29,199 nucleotides of DNA from a virus, in the IMG/VR virus record IMGVR_UViG_3300018084_000009, positions 1-29,199 of that record, one strand, 5' to 3'. This document shows positions 17,053 through 25,069 of the stretch, piece by piece (position 1 is the first letter of the stretch; every line of letters begins with the position of its first letter). Under the pieces are notes generated by a model. That model was given only the letters and a program-made list of their open reading frames with translations. It ran no database searches and was not told where the DNA came from. The position numbers and the translations under genes were made by a program.

Positions 17053-20000
17053 TAGTAATCCGAACCAGCAGAAATAGAGTCAGATACAACACCCCACGAG
17101 CCGCTCACCGCCCACACTGGCGTATAACTTCCAGGCATGGTATAATCGTGAGTTCTCACAAAGTTGATGAACTGACTGTCAGTCGGCATTTCCAATCCGT
17201 TTAATAAAGTTTCTTGTTGATCCGCGAAGTCTGTGTATTCCAATAGACCACTCGTAGTGCTGATACCAGACAGCGAGTAGGTAAGGAATATGCGTTGAAT
17301 TGCACTTCCATCAACCGGATTACCAGATAATGTGATTCTTGGTAAAGTTGATAGATAGGCTCCAGATGTTGAGCCACTAGGAACTAATAAGAATGGACGC
17401 ACACAACTATGGCGATAACCATAACTATCTGTGACTTCCATCTTGATTGTGTACCAACCAGGAGTGTTGAATGTTCTTGAAGCTTGGAATAATCCACTAA
17501 ATGGTAGGCCACCAATTAATGTTCCGCTCTCAGCCCCCTTGAAGTCGGCAAAGGTGAATCTTACCTTGGCAATACTCTTATTTTCGAATGCCCAACCACT
17601 ACCTTGTACTGTTAGGGTGTAGGGCGTGCCCGATGCAATATGACCAACTGCTGGCAATTGCATTGTGCATTCTGGTGGTGCGGTGATTCTGATTACGCCC
17701 ATCATGGCGTCGAAGTTCTGGTACTGGCTCTTAACAACTTCAAGTCTTGAGTCGAAGTCCTTAGCTGCAACAATCTGGAAGTTAAACGTGATATCAAACT
17801 CAGATAGAGCTTCGCCAGCACCAATTGTATAGGCTCCGATTACACCGCTTGCTATACCCATACCGTGCAAGAAGCCAGCATAGAGTCCGCTAATTTGGCC
17901 TATACCATGAATGAAGCTTCCGATACCTATGCCGCTGAGATTTCCAACGCCATAGATATAGCCACCCATATGGTCAACTATACCAGATGTACCGATGATA
18001 TATCCACCTAGCCAAGATAGATCTTGAGCCATACCGTGGATGTATGATGCAATTAAACCTGATACAATTTGCTCTGGAATACCGCTTAAATAACCTCCAA
18101 TGAGCGATGTTACCTGCGTTCCGGCAGTCTTGGCAAAGCTATAGCTATTTGCTGCAAGACCTGAAATCTCGGGTAGGGTTAATGCTCTGCCAAAGATCAT
18201 GAAGTCATCTAGAATACCAGAGAATGCGCTACCACCAGCAATTGGGTCTAGTTGTGTATCACCGCGGCCACCAAGGGCAAATCCCGATGTATTGACGGGG
18301 ATGCCGAATAGAAGTTGTTGAGTAGTGCCAGCATATCTACAGTTAACAACAGATGTGAACTTATTATTGTCACGATCGTAAATGAGTGCAATATGGTTCC
18401 ACGAACCTGGGGCTAGGTCACCATTATTTGCCTGAGTCGTGATACCAGATGCGTAACCAATTAGCTGTAGAGAATCTGGTGGTGTGTAAACCTGAATACC
18501 AGATCCTTCAAGATCGTTACCGCCGCCCTTATTCATAATCACATGACGATCGGTATTTGATGCGCCATCTGGTGGTGTCACCCATCCAAGCAAAGTCCAA
18601 GACTGAGTACCAGAACCTAAATCTAGTCGCTGTGATTGAGGATTGTTTGGTAATGAATCTAGATATTCAGGTACTCTGATAACTACACCACTACTATGGA
18701 TTGCTTTAAAGTTACCAATACCGTGAGCATCTGGATTTACCAGAGTTAGATGGTTATTCTCTCTACCAAAGTCGCGAGTTGGATTGATTGGCTCATTCAT
18801 TCTCCAATGTGAAATGTTGGCAGGATCTGTTGATGATACTCCGCCACTTACCAATGGAATATTCAATATAGCAGCGCGCTTTGTAAGCAGCCACTGATCA
18901 TAGGTTTGATAACCTAAATGCATGAACGCTAAACCAATTCTAGTAGTTTGTGGAAAGCCCAATTGCATGTTAGGAACGTTCAGTAAACTAAGTCCACTCG
19001 CTCCTACGGGATTGGGGGTTGTGTGATCGTTTCCAAATTGTTCGTCTATAGCGTATGTAGCTTCTAAAGTTTCATCTTGGGCAGCATAAACCACCTGTGC
19101 TCTAGTAAAACCTCCAGATGGGAAGATGTTACATCCAATAAAGAATGGAGTATTGAATGGAACTGTTCTCGTTGACGTGAATTCATTCAGTGCAAATTCA
19201 TTATCAAATAGTTTGATATGAAACTTATTATCTCGCACTCCCAAGAACCAAGATCTACCAAATGTATCTTGATCCCATGCACCCATAATCATATGGTCAC
19301 CATAAAGACCACTCGATCCCTGACCTTGTGTACTTAGATCACCAGATGGTAAGAAGATCCATGTTCCAGCACTCATTCCACTCAGTGAATATAGTGTTGG
19401 TAGCGATGCATCTAAGTTTGATCCATGGAAGATACGCTCCAAACTAATCATAGCTCCACTTCCGGTTGTCTGTAGAGCGTTGTTATAATCTACTATGTCC
19501 GTGTTAAGAATCGTTCCTTGTGTAAATGCACCACTAAGATTTGTTAGATGGTGGAAGTACCAACTTTTGTCGTCTACTCTATTACCACCAGCATAACTCG
19601 TAATTTGATCTAGTGGCCAGAAACCAACTAAACTCTTAAGTGTTGTGTTTAGATGTGCGTCTACTGGCTGCTGAATATTACGTAAGGCGAATCCAGACAT
19701 TTCTGGAATGGATAAAACTCTTCTATAAACTGCAAAGTTATCGAACTCAACTGATCCAGTAGATACAGGGAAGAATCCAAAGAATCCTTGATTTACTCCT
19801 AATCCTTCTGATGACCAACCAGATGATGATGATATCTGTTGCGTCATTGGTATTAAGTGCTTAGCGTCCCGCACAATATACATCTGTCCAGCTTTCAGAT
19901 CATATACACCAGCCCATAGATGCCATCCATCATCACCACGATCAAATTCTGGAACTACGTTAGCACCGTTTGTTAAACCAAGGGCGTTACCTGGGCGGTT

Positions 20001-21623
20001 GTTGGCTGTAGCGGTTGTGGCAAAACTAGTCATACGCTGATTGCCAACACCGCTTGCAAATGCACCAGTAGAGAGTGTGTTCGTGTTTACTGCAACACCA
20101 GCTTGAACGCTATCAATAAAGAATGCGTTATGTCTTCCGGCTGCTCCCAACCATCCGAAGCCACCACCATTGAGTGCAGAACCTGTTGGAACAGATCTCA
20201 TCCATCCAATAACAGTCATACCTTCATCTAATATATGACCGCTTGGGAATAGTAGTGCTAATCCGCTTTGCGCCGGAATAGCTGGATACTGTTTATTATT
20301 TAGTAGAGTTCCACCATCGGTTGTATTTGCAATAGTAGTTGTTGGTGTAATACGTATTGCTTTACCACCATCAATACCATTCACGAAAGCCGATGCGGCG
20401 ATACCACTTAGTGATAGATTAAGTCTTGGATCTGATGCTGTTGCTGGCGCTGTGTTATTTCCATTATTTTCAAATGGCCAATAAGCAACTAGTCCATTAT
20501 TACCAGGATATTCTGGAACGAATCCACTACTTTCTGGATTGCTTGTTTCGATAAGACGAATACCACTCAGCGCATAGTGTGTGATCCTATCATTACTTAA
20601 AAATCCATCATTAACTACTATTAGTTCATCAATAATGGTACCGCTTGCGGTATGGCGGTCGCGCGCAGTTGTGTTTGTTCTCGGGTGAGATTCGCTCAAA
20701 AGAGATACTGGAACGCCGTTAAGATCTGGCGACAAGAAGATTACTGGTAAATCTGGACCTCTAAAGGCAAAGCTTCTAGTTTGAATAAGTCCGCTAGCCT
20801 GTGTTCCAATATATACCGTAATTTGTCCGCTACCACTAATACCGTATGATCTATTGGTTTCTGAATCTTCTCTACGATATTGACAAGCTATCCAAAATGG
20901 TTGTGCTCTATTTTTAGGAAAATTTGGTGAAACTACAGTAGCTACGTTTGAGGAAGCTGGAAATTTTGTGATATTACTTGAAACCTGACAGCTTACTACT
21001 CTTGTAGCTGGAGTATTAGGTACGGTAAAGTTTGTATTAGCAAGATGTGTAAACTGTAGTGCATAATCTCCAGCATTCTGAGCCCAAGATAGACGCCATT
21101 GCACTGTTGTTGCTAATGCACCGTTATCCTGATCTGACCTGCCAATAATCGCCTGTTCTGTTGTCTGATCTGGAACTTTATCAGGAATTTGTATCCATGC
21201 GATAATTGTAAAGCCGGAATACATTGGAGCGCCAATGCTTAATGTTCCATGAGGCTTGGCTGTCGTTGAGTTTTGTTCAAGCATAATAGACGGATCAACA
21301 TACAACATCTTGTTGTCCGCTGCATTAAGACAATGAAACTTTAAACCGCTACCATTCAATGCCCATGGTGCAATACCTGATACAGGTTGCAACACTTGAG
21401 TATTTGCAGGATTAGTACCAAAAAAGTATGGTTTAAGATGGTGCTTTTGAGGACCAGAATCTACCATCAATCCCGATAGATAGTTCGATATCCCCTTTTC
21501 TTCTGGAGTCTGATAATTGTTTTTAGGTGAAGCGTCGCCAAAGCGCCACCACGCTGCGATCAGCGGATTGTCACTTCTCCAATAGTCGTAGTTCGAGCCA
21601 TTAGGCTGCCAAATTCTTGACAT
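17052..21623 (-). CDS. Large multi-domain adhesin with four LamG-like and PKD-like domains
   Basis: A 1523-aa virion protein, probably a receptor-binding tail fibre. Four concanavalin A/LamG-like repeats lie at about 18-357, 376-648, 664-925 and 936-1158. Each opens with a W/Y-x-F-type strand (GLVAYWPFENN, SLVGFWPLDQ), has a central strand such as FTIIAWIQIP or MTVIGWMRSVP, and closes with a DEL/DNF/DDF segment (FDNFAVYRRVLSIPEMSG, LDDFMIFGRALTLPEISG). The third has the most divergent ending. These folds usually bind glycans. Residues 1176-1276 are seven Gly-rich repeats. Residues ~1335-1520 contain two Ig/PKD-like domains (FNTPGWYTIKMEVTDSYG, THDYTMPGSYTPVW). I count 48 Ser-Gly pairs. The ATG has AAAGGAG, about 6 nt spacing, inside the previous gene's end. 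Confidence 0.85.
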   Translation of the reverse strand: MSRIWQPNGSNYDYWRSDNPLIAAWWRFGDASPKNNYQTPEEKGISNYLSGLMVDSGPQKHHLKPYFFGTNPANTQVLQPVSGIAPWALNGSGLKFHCLNAADNKMLYVDPSIMLEQNSTTAKPHGTLSIGAPMYSGFTIIAWIQIPDKVPDQTTEQAIIGRSDQDNGALATTVQWRLSWAQNAGDYALQFTHLANTNFTVPNTPATRVVSCQVSSNITKFPASSNVATVVSPNFPKNRAQPFWIACQYRREDSETNRSYGISGSGQITVYIGTQASGLIQTRSFAFRGPDLPVIFLSPDLNGVPVSLLSESHPRTNTTARDRHTASGTIIDELIVVNDGFLSNDRITHYALSGIRLIETSNPESSGFVPEYPGNNGLVAYWPFENNGNNTAPATASDPRLNLSLSGIAASAFVNGIDGGKAIRITPTTTIANTTDGGTLLNNKQYPAIPAQSGLALLFPSGHILDEGMTVIGWMRSVPTGSALNGGGFGWLGAAGRHNAFFIDSVQAGVAVNTNTLSTGAFASGVGNQRMTSFATTATANNRPGNALGLTNGANVVPEFDRGDDGWHLWAGVYDLKAGQMYIVRDAKHLIPMTQQISSSSGWSSEGLGVNQGFFGFFPVSTGSVEFDNFAVYRRVLSIPEMSGFALRNIQQPVDAHLNTTLKSLVGFWPLDQITSYAGGNRVDDKSWYFHHLTNLSGAFTQGTILNTDIVDYNNALQTTGSGAMISLERIFHGSNLDASLPTLYSLSGMSAGTWIFLPSGDLSTQGQGSSGLYGDHMIMGAWDQDTFGRSWFLGVRDNKFHIKLFDNEFALNEFTSTRTVPFNTPFFIGCNIFPSGGFTRAQVVYAAQDETLEATYAIDEQFGNDHTTPNPVGASGLSLLNVPNMQLGFPQTTRIGLAFMHLGYQTYDQWLLTKRAAILNIPLVSGGVSSTDPANISHWRMNEPINPTRDFGRENNHLTLVNPDAHGIGNFKAIHSSGVVIRVPEYLDSLPNNPQSQRLDLGSGTQSWTLLGWVTPPDGASNTDRHVIMNKGGGNDLEGSGIQVYTPPDSLQLIGYASGITTQANNGDLAPGSWNHIALIYDRDNNKFTSVVNCRYAGTTQQLLFGIPVNTSGFALGGRGDTQLDPIAGGSAFSGILDDFMIFGRALTLPEISGLAANSYSFAKTAGTQVTSLIGGYLSGIPEQIVSGLIASYIHGMAQDLSWLGGYIIGTSGIVDHMGGYIYGVGNLSGIGIGSFIHGIGQISGLYAGFLHGMGIASGVIGAYTIGAGEALSEFDITFNFQIVAAKDFDSRLEVVKSQYQNFDAMMGVIRITAPPECTMQLPAVGHIASGTPYTLTVQGSGWAFENKSIAKVRFTFADFKGAESGTLIGGLPFSGLFQASRTFNTPGWYTIKMEVTDSYGYRHSCVRPFLLVPSGSTSGAYLSTLPRITLSGNPVDGSAIQRIFLTYSLSGISTTSGLLEYTDFADQQETLLNGLEMPTDSQFINFVRTHDYTMPGSYTPVWAVSGSWGVVSDSISAGSDY
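17796..18098 (-). repeat. Seven tandem 14-16-residue Gly-rich protein repeats
   Basis: Residues 1176-1276 of the 1523-aa adhesin split into seven units starting GGYLSG, ASYIHG, GGYIIG, GGYIYG, GSFIHG, AGFLHG and GAYTIG. The spacing is 16, 14, 14, 15, 14, 14 and 14 residues. The pattern is small-small-aromatic-hydrophobic-x-Gly, often followed by a Ser-Gly. Nucleotide codons differ between units, so the similarity is at protein level. Confidence 0.75.
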
Positions 21624-22116
21624 GAACTACTCCTTTATCAAGTGGACTCATACTTAGTCTATAAAGTATCGTTTCATCTTCTTGCAATATGTCTGCATTA
21701 ATAGATTGGATACACAGCATTTCTTTGTCTAGCGTTGCTAAAAATGGAACAATAACTTCTGTTAGTTTAGTTTCTTCTGATGGATGTAGATGTTCAACTA
21801 GATAAACTGTGTCGCCAACTTTTAGATCGTAAGTGTGACTGTTGTAAGTCACTACTAAATCGTTGAGTAGCGAAATTTCTACTTCAAGATCTGAGATGCG
21901 CGAAACTACTCCAATCCTAGCGTTGACACTTGATAATGCGGTGAATGAAATTCTCATCTTTGTTTGTAGATTTTGAGGCAATTCCACCGTTGTCATATGA
22001 TTACGTTTATTACCATAGAGATCAACAAATGATAAATTCAGTGTGTATATATCGAGAAATCCCTCTTGATGAGAGAAATCTAATGTCATATCCGCATCCA
22101 GTAACCAACTTTTCAT
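21601..22116 (-). CDS. Hypothetical tail-module protein
   Basis: A 171-aa protein, mostly beta and soluble, with no domain I recognise (VTYNSHTYDLKVGDTVYLVE looks like a small beta-barrel segment). I chose ATG at 22116, with AGGATGGG upstream. A longer GTG reading up to 22164 would translate through the transcription terminator hairpin at 22131-22162 and is rejected; ATG at 22128 is possible but poorly spaced. Its end overlaps the adhesin start by 23 nt, so it is coupled to the adhesin and may be a connector or assembly factor for it. Confidence 0.72.
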   Translation of the reverse strand: MKSWLLDADMTLDFSHQEGFLDIYTLNLSFVDLYGNKRNHMTTVELPQNLQTKMRISFTALSSVNARIGVVSRISDLEVEISLLNDLVVTYNSHTYDLKVGDTVYLVEHLHPSEETKLTEVIVPFLATLDKEMLCIQSINADILQEDETILYRLSMSPLDKGVVHVKNLAA

Positions 22117-22130
22117 CAAAAATCCCATCC

Positions 22131-22162
22131 TAAAAACAGGGCTACCCCAATAAGGGGTAGCC
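22131..22162 (-). terminator. Rho-independent terminator after the 61-aa gene
   Basis: Read on the minus strand, a perfect 9-bp stem GGCTACCCC / GGGGTAGCC with a TTATT loop is followed by CTGTTTTTA. It lies about 30 nt past the 61-aa stop and just before the ATG of the next gene. It is the only clear intrinsic terminator in the window, so it probably limits or tunes read-through into the adhesin genes. Confidence 0.88.
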
Positions 22163-22190
22163 ACTATTATTCACTCGCCATCCAAACCAC

Positions 22191-22376
22191 TTACGCGATT
22201 GTGAATGGATTTGTGGGCTTAAACTCACTCACTGCGAGTCTAGACACAAATTGTGCAACACCTACGAAAGCGTCCGTAGTTGGATTACGGTCAGAGTAGA
22301 GTAGCAGAGTGCGGCTCTTGCTCATACGCATACGGTTAACGCGGTTGTTGCTTGCAGCAGCATTGATTGTTGCCAT
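22191..22376 (-). CDS. Small basic 61-aa protein with its own terminator
   Basis: A 61-aa protein with a basic N-terminal half (SNNRVNRMRMSKSRT) and a neutral hydrophobic C-terminal half (DAFVGVAQFVSRLAV). No known family is recognised. It has the strongest ribosome binding site in the window (AAGGAG, 6 nt before ATG), a 75-nt upstream gap and an intrinsic terminator downstream, as expected for an abundantly made small protein. The gene order suggests a virion component or tail-assembly protein, but the sequence itself does not show which. Confidence 0.75.
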   Translation of the reverse strand: MATINAAASNNRVNRMRMSKSRTLLLYSDRNPTTDAFVGVAQFVSRLAVSEFKPTNPFTIA

Positions 22377-22451
22377 GTTTTTCTCCTTTTGAACTAGTTC
22401 TGAACACGGAATATGTACTTAATACACTAAAGGTGATTGTACACCTAGACA
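22377..22451 (-). promoter_or_regulatory. Longest intergenic gap; candidate promoter region
   Basis: A 75-nt gap before the 61-aa gene. On the plus strand it contains CTTAATACACTAAA (22418-22431), a perfect 10-bp palindrome GAACTAGTTC (22391-22400) and the AAGGAG site. On the minus strand, AGGTG...CACCT forms a weak 5-bp stem. Because a terminator ends the same short unit, a promoter here is plausible; no textbook -35/-10 pair is visible. Confidence 0.4.
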
Positions 22452-23042
22452 TTAATAGAAATCAAAGGTTAAGCGTGGACGTAATAAACCACTACCACAA
22501 GCTCCATATGTTCCAACAGGAAAATCTCTATCTAAGAACAAACGCATATAAATCCATTCACTGACGTTCTGATCATTAAAGCTTAAAAGCTCTGATCTGC
22601 CATCTATACGTCTGAGATTGAATTGAGTCGGTAGAGTAGATAAAAACGTCTGTCCAAAACCACTAGGAAAGCTCGGATTAGGCGTCCAGGTGGGACTGGT
22701 GTAGAACTGAAGGCTCGCTCCTGGAAGGCTAATAGAGGTGCCCGAGCCCGCTGGGAGCCATAATCTCATATTGTATACTGCGTATAGTCCGGATGCTGAT
22801 AGTGTTCCAAAGTTAGGAACGCAAACATTCACTACGGCTACTTTTGAACCTATAAACGGATCATTGTTCGCTAAACTTAACTTAAGATTAGAGAACGACA
22901 TGGCGCCAGAGCAATTTAGTCCCAGCTCTTTGTCATAAGCGAAGGCGCCGCCAACCAAATGACGGGTTCCGACTGGATCGGCAAGTTCCGCACTATTCCA
23001 TGAGGAAAATCTAATCTGAGGTACAACACCAGAGTATGGCAT
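22452..23042 (-). CDS. Virion structural protein, paralogue of the next upstream gene
   Basis: A 196-aa beta-rich protein that aligns with the neighbouring 175-aa protein. Shared features are a V-P/L-P-Q-[IV]-x-F start and an NFGTLSASGLYAVYNMRLWL block. The shared C-terminus reads NVSEWIYMRLFLDRDFPVGTYG here, then R-P-R-L-x-F-D-F. It carries about six Ser-Gly pairs. The ATG has GAGGA, about 8 nt spacing. Probably a tail or baseplate decoration subunit; the family is not recognised. Confidence 0.75.
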   Translation of the reverse strand: MPYSGVVPQIRFSSWNSAELADPVGTRHLVGGAFAYDKELGLNCSGAMSFSNLKLSLANNDPFIGSKVAVVNVCVPNFGTLSASGLYAVYNMRLWLPAGSGTSISLPGASLQFYTSPTWTPNPSFPSGFGQTFLSTLPTQFNLRRIDGRSELLSFNDQNVSEWIYMRLFLDRDFPVGTYGACGSGLLRPRLTFDFY

Positions 23043-23054
23043 CTAGATTATCCT

Positions 23055-23582
23055 CTATGAAAAGTCGTACAACATTCGGTATCTGAAACTGCCAGCCGAT
23101 GGACCACCATAAGTTCCATAAGGAACATCGATGTCAACATAGTTTGCTAGGTAGATGTACTGACTAACGTGACCGTCGAACAAGCCACTTAGGACTGGTT
23201 GTCCACTCGTTGAAAGTACATTCTGAACTGGTTCAGTCAATGGTACATCTACATCTGCTAAGCTGAGTCCAAAACTTGATCCAAGCCAATGCGTAGAGAT
23301 TCTTTGAAGGAAACGATAGTTACCTAAATAGAACGCGTTAGTGTTGGTCAAGAAGAAGCGCATATTAAAGATACCAGATGCGCTGCCGAAGTTAGACACC
23401 CTAAAGATGGCCATCTTTGTATCAGTAATGCGTCCAGAGACTGAAGTATTCACGTTACCAAACTCTAGACATCCAGTGATGCTAGTATCCAGCACTTTGA
23501 TACCACTAGCTGCAATATGTCTGAATCCAGATGGATTCACACTCTTGTTGAATTGGATGAACTGTACCTGAGGTAATATCAT
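23055..23582 (-). CDS. Virion structural protein, paralogue of the adjacent 196-aa protein
   Basis: A 175-aa beta-rich protein with six Ser-Gly pairs. SNFGSASGIFNMRFFL and HVSQYIYLANYVDIDVPYGT match the corresponding blocks in the adjacent 196-aa protein, as does the C-terminal R-x-R-M-L-Y-D-F ending. The pair therefore looks like a tandem duplication that has diverged. The ATG overlaps the previous stop as ATGA, so it is coupled to the 496-aa gene. Role is unknown; a tail-tip or fibre-base subunit is likely from the surrounding genes. Confidence 0.75.
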   Translation of the reverse strand: MILPQVQFIQFNKSVNPSGFRHIAASGIKVLDTSITGCLEFGNVNTSVSGRITDTKMAIFRVSNFGSASGIFNMRFFLTNTNAFYLGNYRFLQRISTHWLGSSFGLSLADVDVPLTEPVQNVLSTSGQPVLSGLFDGHVSQYIYLANYVDIDVPYGTYGGPSAGSFRYRMLYDFS

Positions 23583-25069
23583 GATATACGTCCTAGTGAA
23601 ACTGGAGCTTCATCACCAGGAACAGTTGCGATGTCCTGAGCGAAGGTCCAAGTAAAGGACACTTGAATGCTGCGATTGATTCTGTCAATTGTCTGCTGGC
23701 GACCAGTTAGCCTAAGTGCTGTGTAATCAGCTGGCTCTGGTTGTAGTCTGATCATCTCAAACTCTGCAACCTCTATCGCACGATTTGTATCAACAATTTC
23801 ACCACCAGTGTTGAGTGCGGTTACGTTACACTGAATAGTGTATGTTCCTTCGTTCGTTGAGCACAAGCGTTGGAATACAGGACCAAGGGCTCGGAATGGA
23901 ACGGCAATAATTGCATTTAGAACAACAGGATCAGTGCGCTGGACTGTACATGACATCTCTTGAATACCGCTTGGGAGGTTCTCAGAAGGATTGTCAGTAT
24001 AAGTAACGGCGTATGCAATTGATGCATTGCCAGGATTTTGAGTAACAGAGATTGATTGCGGATTCGTGATCGCCAAAGATCCCGATCCACCATATCTACC
24101 GTAAGTGATGATAGCATCAGTTGTCCACTGTGGGCGAACTAGGCTATTGAAACCACTTAGCGCATTAATGAAGCCTGTGCCACCACCCGTGCGGCTGCTG
24201 CCAGCGTCAGGACCGTCGTTAGTGCGCCCAAATCCACGAACTGTGCCCTGTAGGGAAACTGTTACTATGCCATCAGCATCTCTTTGCCACTGTGATGTTC
24301 TTTCATCTCGGAATTGTAATAATCCCGACACCAGTTTGAAGTTCTCTGATACGCTGTATGTAGCGTCCTCAAGATTGATACTCTCCTCTCGCTGTGTGGT
24401 GACTTCATAGAATCGATTGGCACTAGTACCATAACGAGGTTCGGCATAGTATGGAAATCCAGATGGCGCGTTGGCAAGACCTAGTAGAGATCTTACACGA
24501 AGAATGGCATTGTCGATAGCATTTGAAGGTAAACCAGAAACCGATGTGTTAATACCCTGTGCGCTAACGCTATGAGCAATCTCTATCAGAACTTCGTTAT
24601 CTTGTTCTGCGTATGTCCATGTATTGCTGAGATTTTGGACTAATCCAGAAACACCGCTTGGCGCGGTAGTATCTTCTAGAACAATTGTATAGTCCAGCCT
24701 ATTGAACTGAACGTCTTCACGAATATCGATCGAAACAACGTTGGGGAATACACCACTTTCAATTGGTGTTCCTGGCACTAAGCATGGATGATCGATCGCC
24801 GCAACAATCTTAAACTCTAGATGATCTTGTGAGAACGCAGCTTCTAGCTCGCGCTGCTTTTGTCTAACGTAGTGATATCCTAGACCAGAAGTTAGAATCT
24901 GGCCAGTTAGAGTTCTTGTGGTGCGTATTAACTCTCTATTACCCGCCTCATCTCTCTCAATCTGAACAGAGTGAGCGATAAGTGGAGATGGCAATAGGAT
25001 AGAATCACCGTAACTTACAGTAAGCTGCGATGGGTTCAGTCCTGGGAGTGTTGATCTTGGATCGCTCAC
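23579..25069 (-). CDS. Virion/baseplate protein of 496 aa
   Basis: A 496-aa protein starting at GTG, which overlaps the homing-endonuclease stop as GTGA. The N-terminal part (IAHSVQIERDEAGNRELIRTTRTLTGQIL) resembles a beta-rich segment seen in uncharacterised phage baseplate proteins. The middle has SG-rich linkers, and the C-terminus is beta (IQVSFTWTFAQD). About ten Ser-Gly pairs. It is the first structural gene after the tape measure, where distal-tail or baseplate proteins usually sit. The exact family is not recognised. Confidence 0.72.
   Translation of the reverse strand: MSDPRSTLPGLNPSQLTVSYGDSILLPSPLIAHSVQIERDEAGNRELIRTTRTLTGQILTSGLGYHYVRQKQRELEAAFSQDHLEFKIVAAIDHPCLVPGTPIESGVFPNVVSIDIREDVQFNRLDYTIVLEDTTAPSGVSGLVQNLSNTWTYAEQDNEVLIEIAHSVSAQGINTSVSGLPSNAIDNAILRVRSLLGLANAPSGFPYYAEPRYGTSANRFYEVTTQREESINLEDATYSVSENFKLVSGLLQFRDERTSQWQRDADGIVTVSLQGTVRGFGRTNDGPDAGSSRTGGGTGFINALSGFNSLVRPQWTTDAIITYGRYGGSGSLAITNPQSISVTQNPGNASIAYAVTYTDNPSENLPSGIQEMSCTVQRTDPVVLNAIIAVPFRALGPVFQRLCSTNEGTYTIQCNVTALNTGGEIVDTNRAIEVAEFEMIRLQPEPADYTALRLTGRQQTIDRINRSIQVSFTWTFAQDIATVPGDEAPVSLGRIS

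Noticed and set aside
22117-22164. GTG-started N-terminal extension of the 171-aa protein
   Set aside because: It would be encoded by the terminator hairpin and its T-run; the ATG at 22116 follows the terminator and has an upstream purine-rich site.
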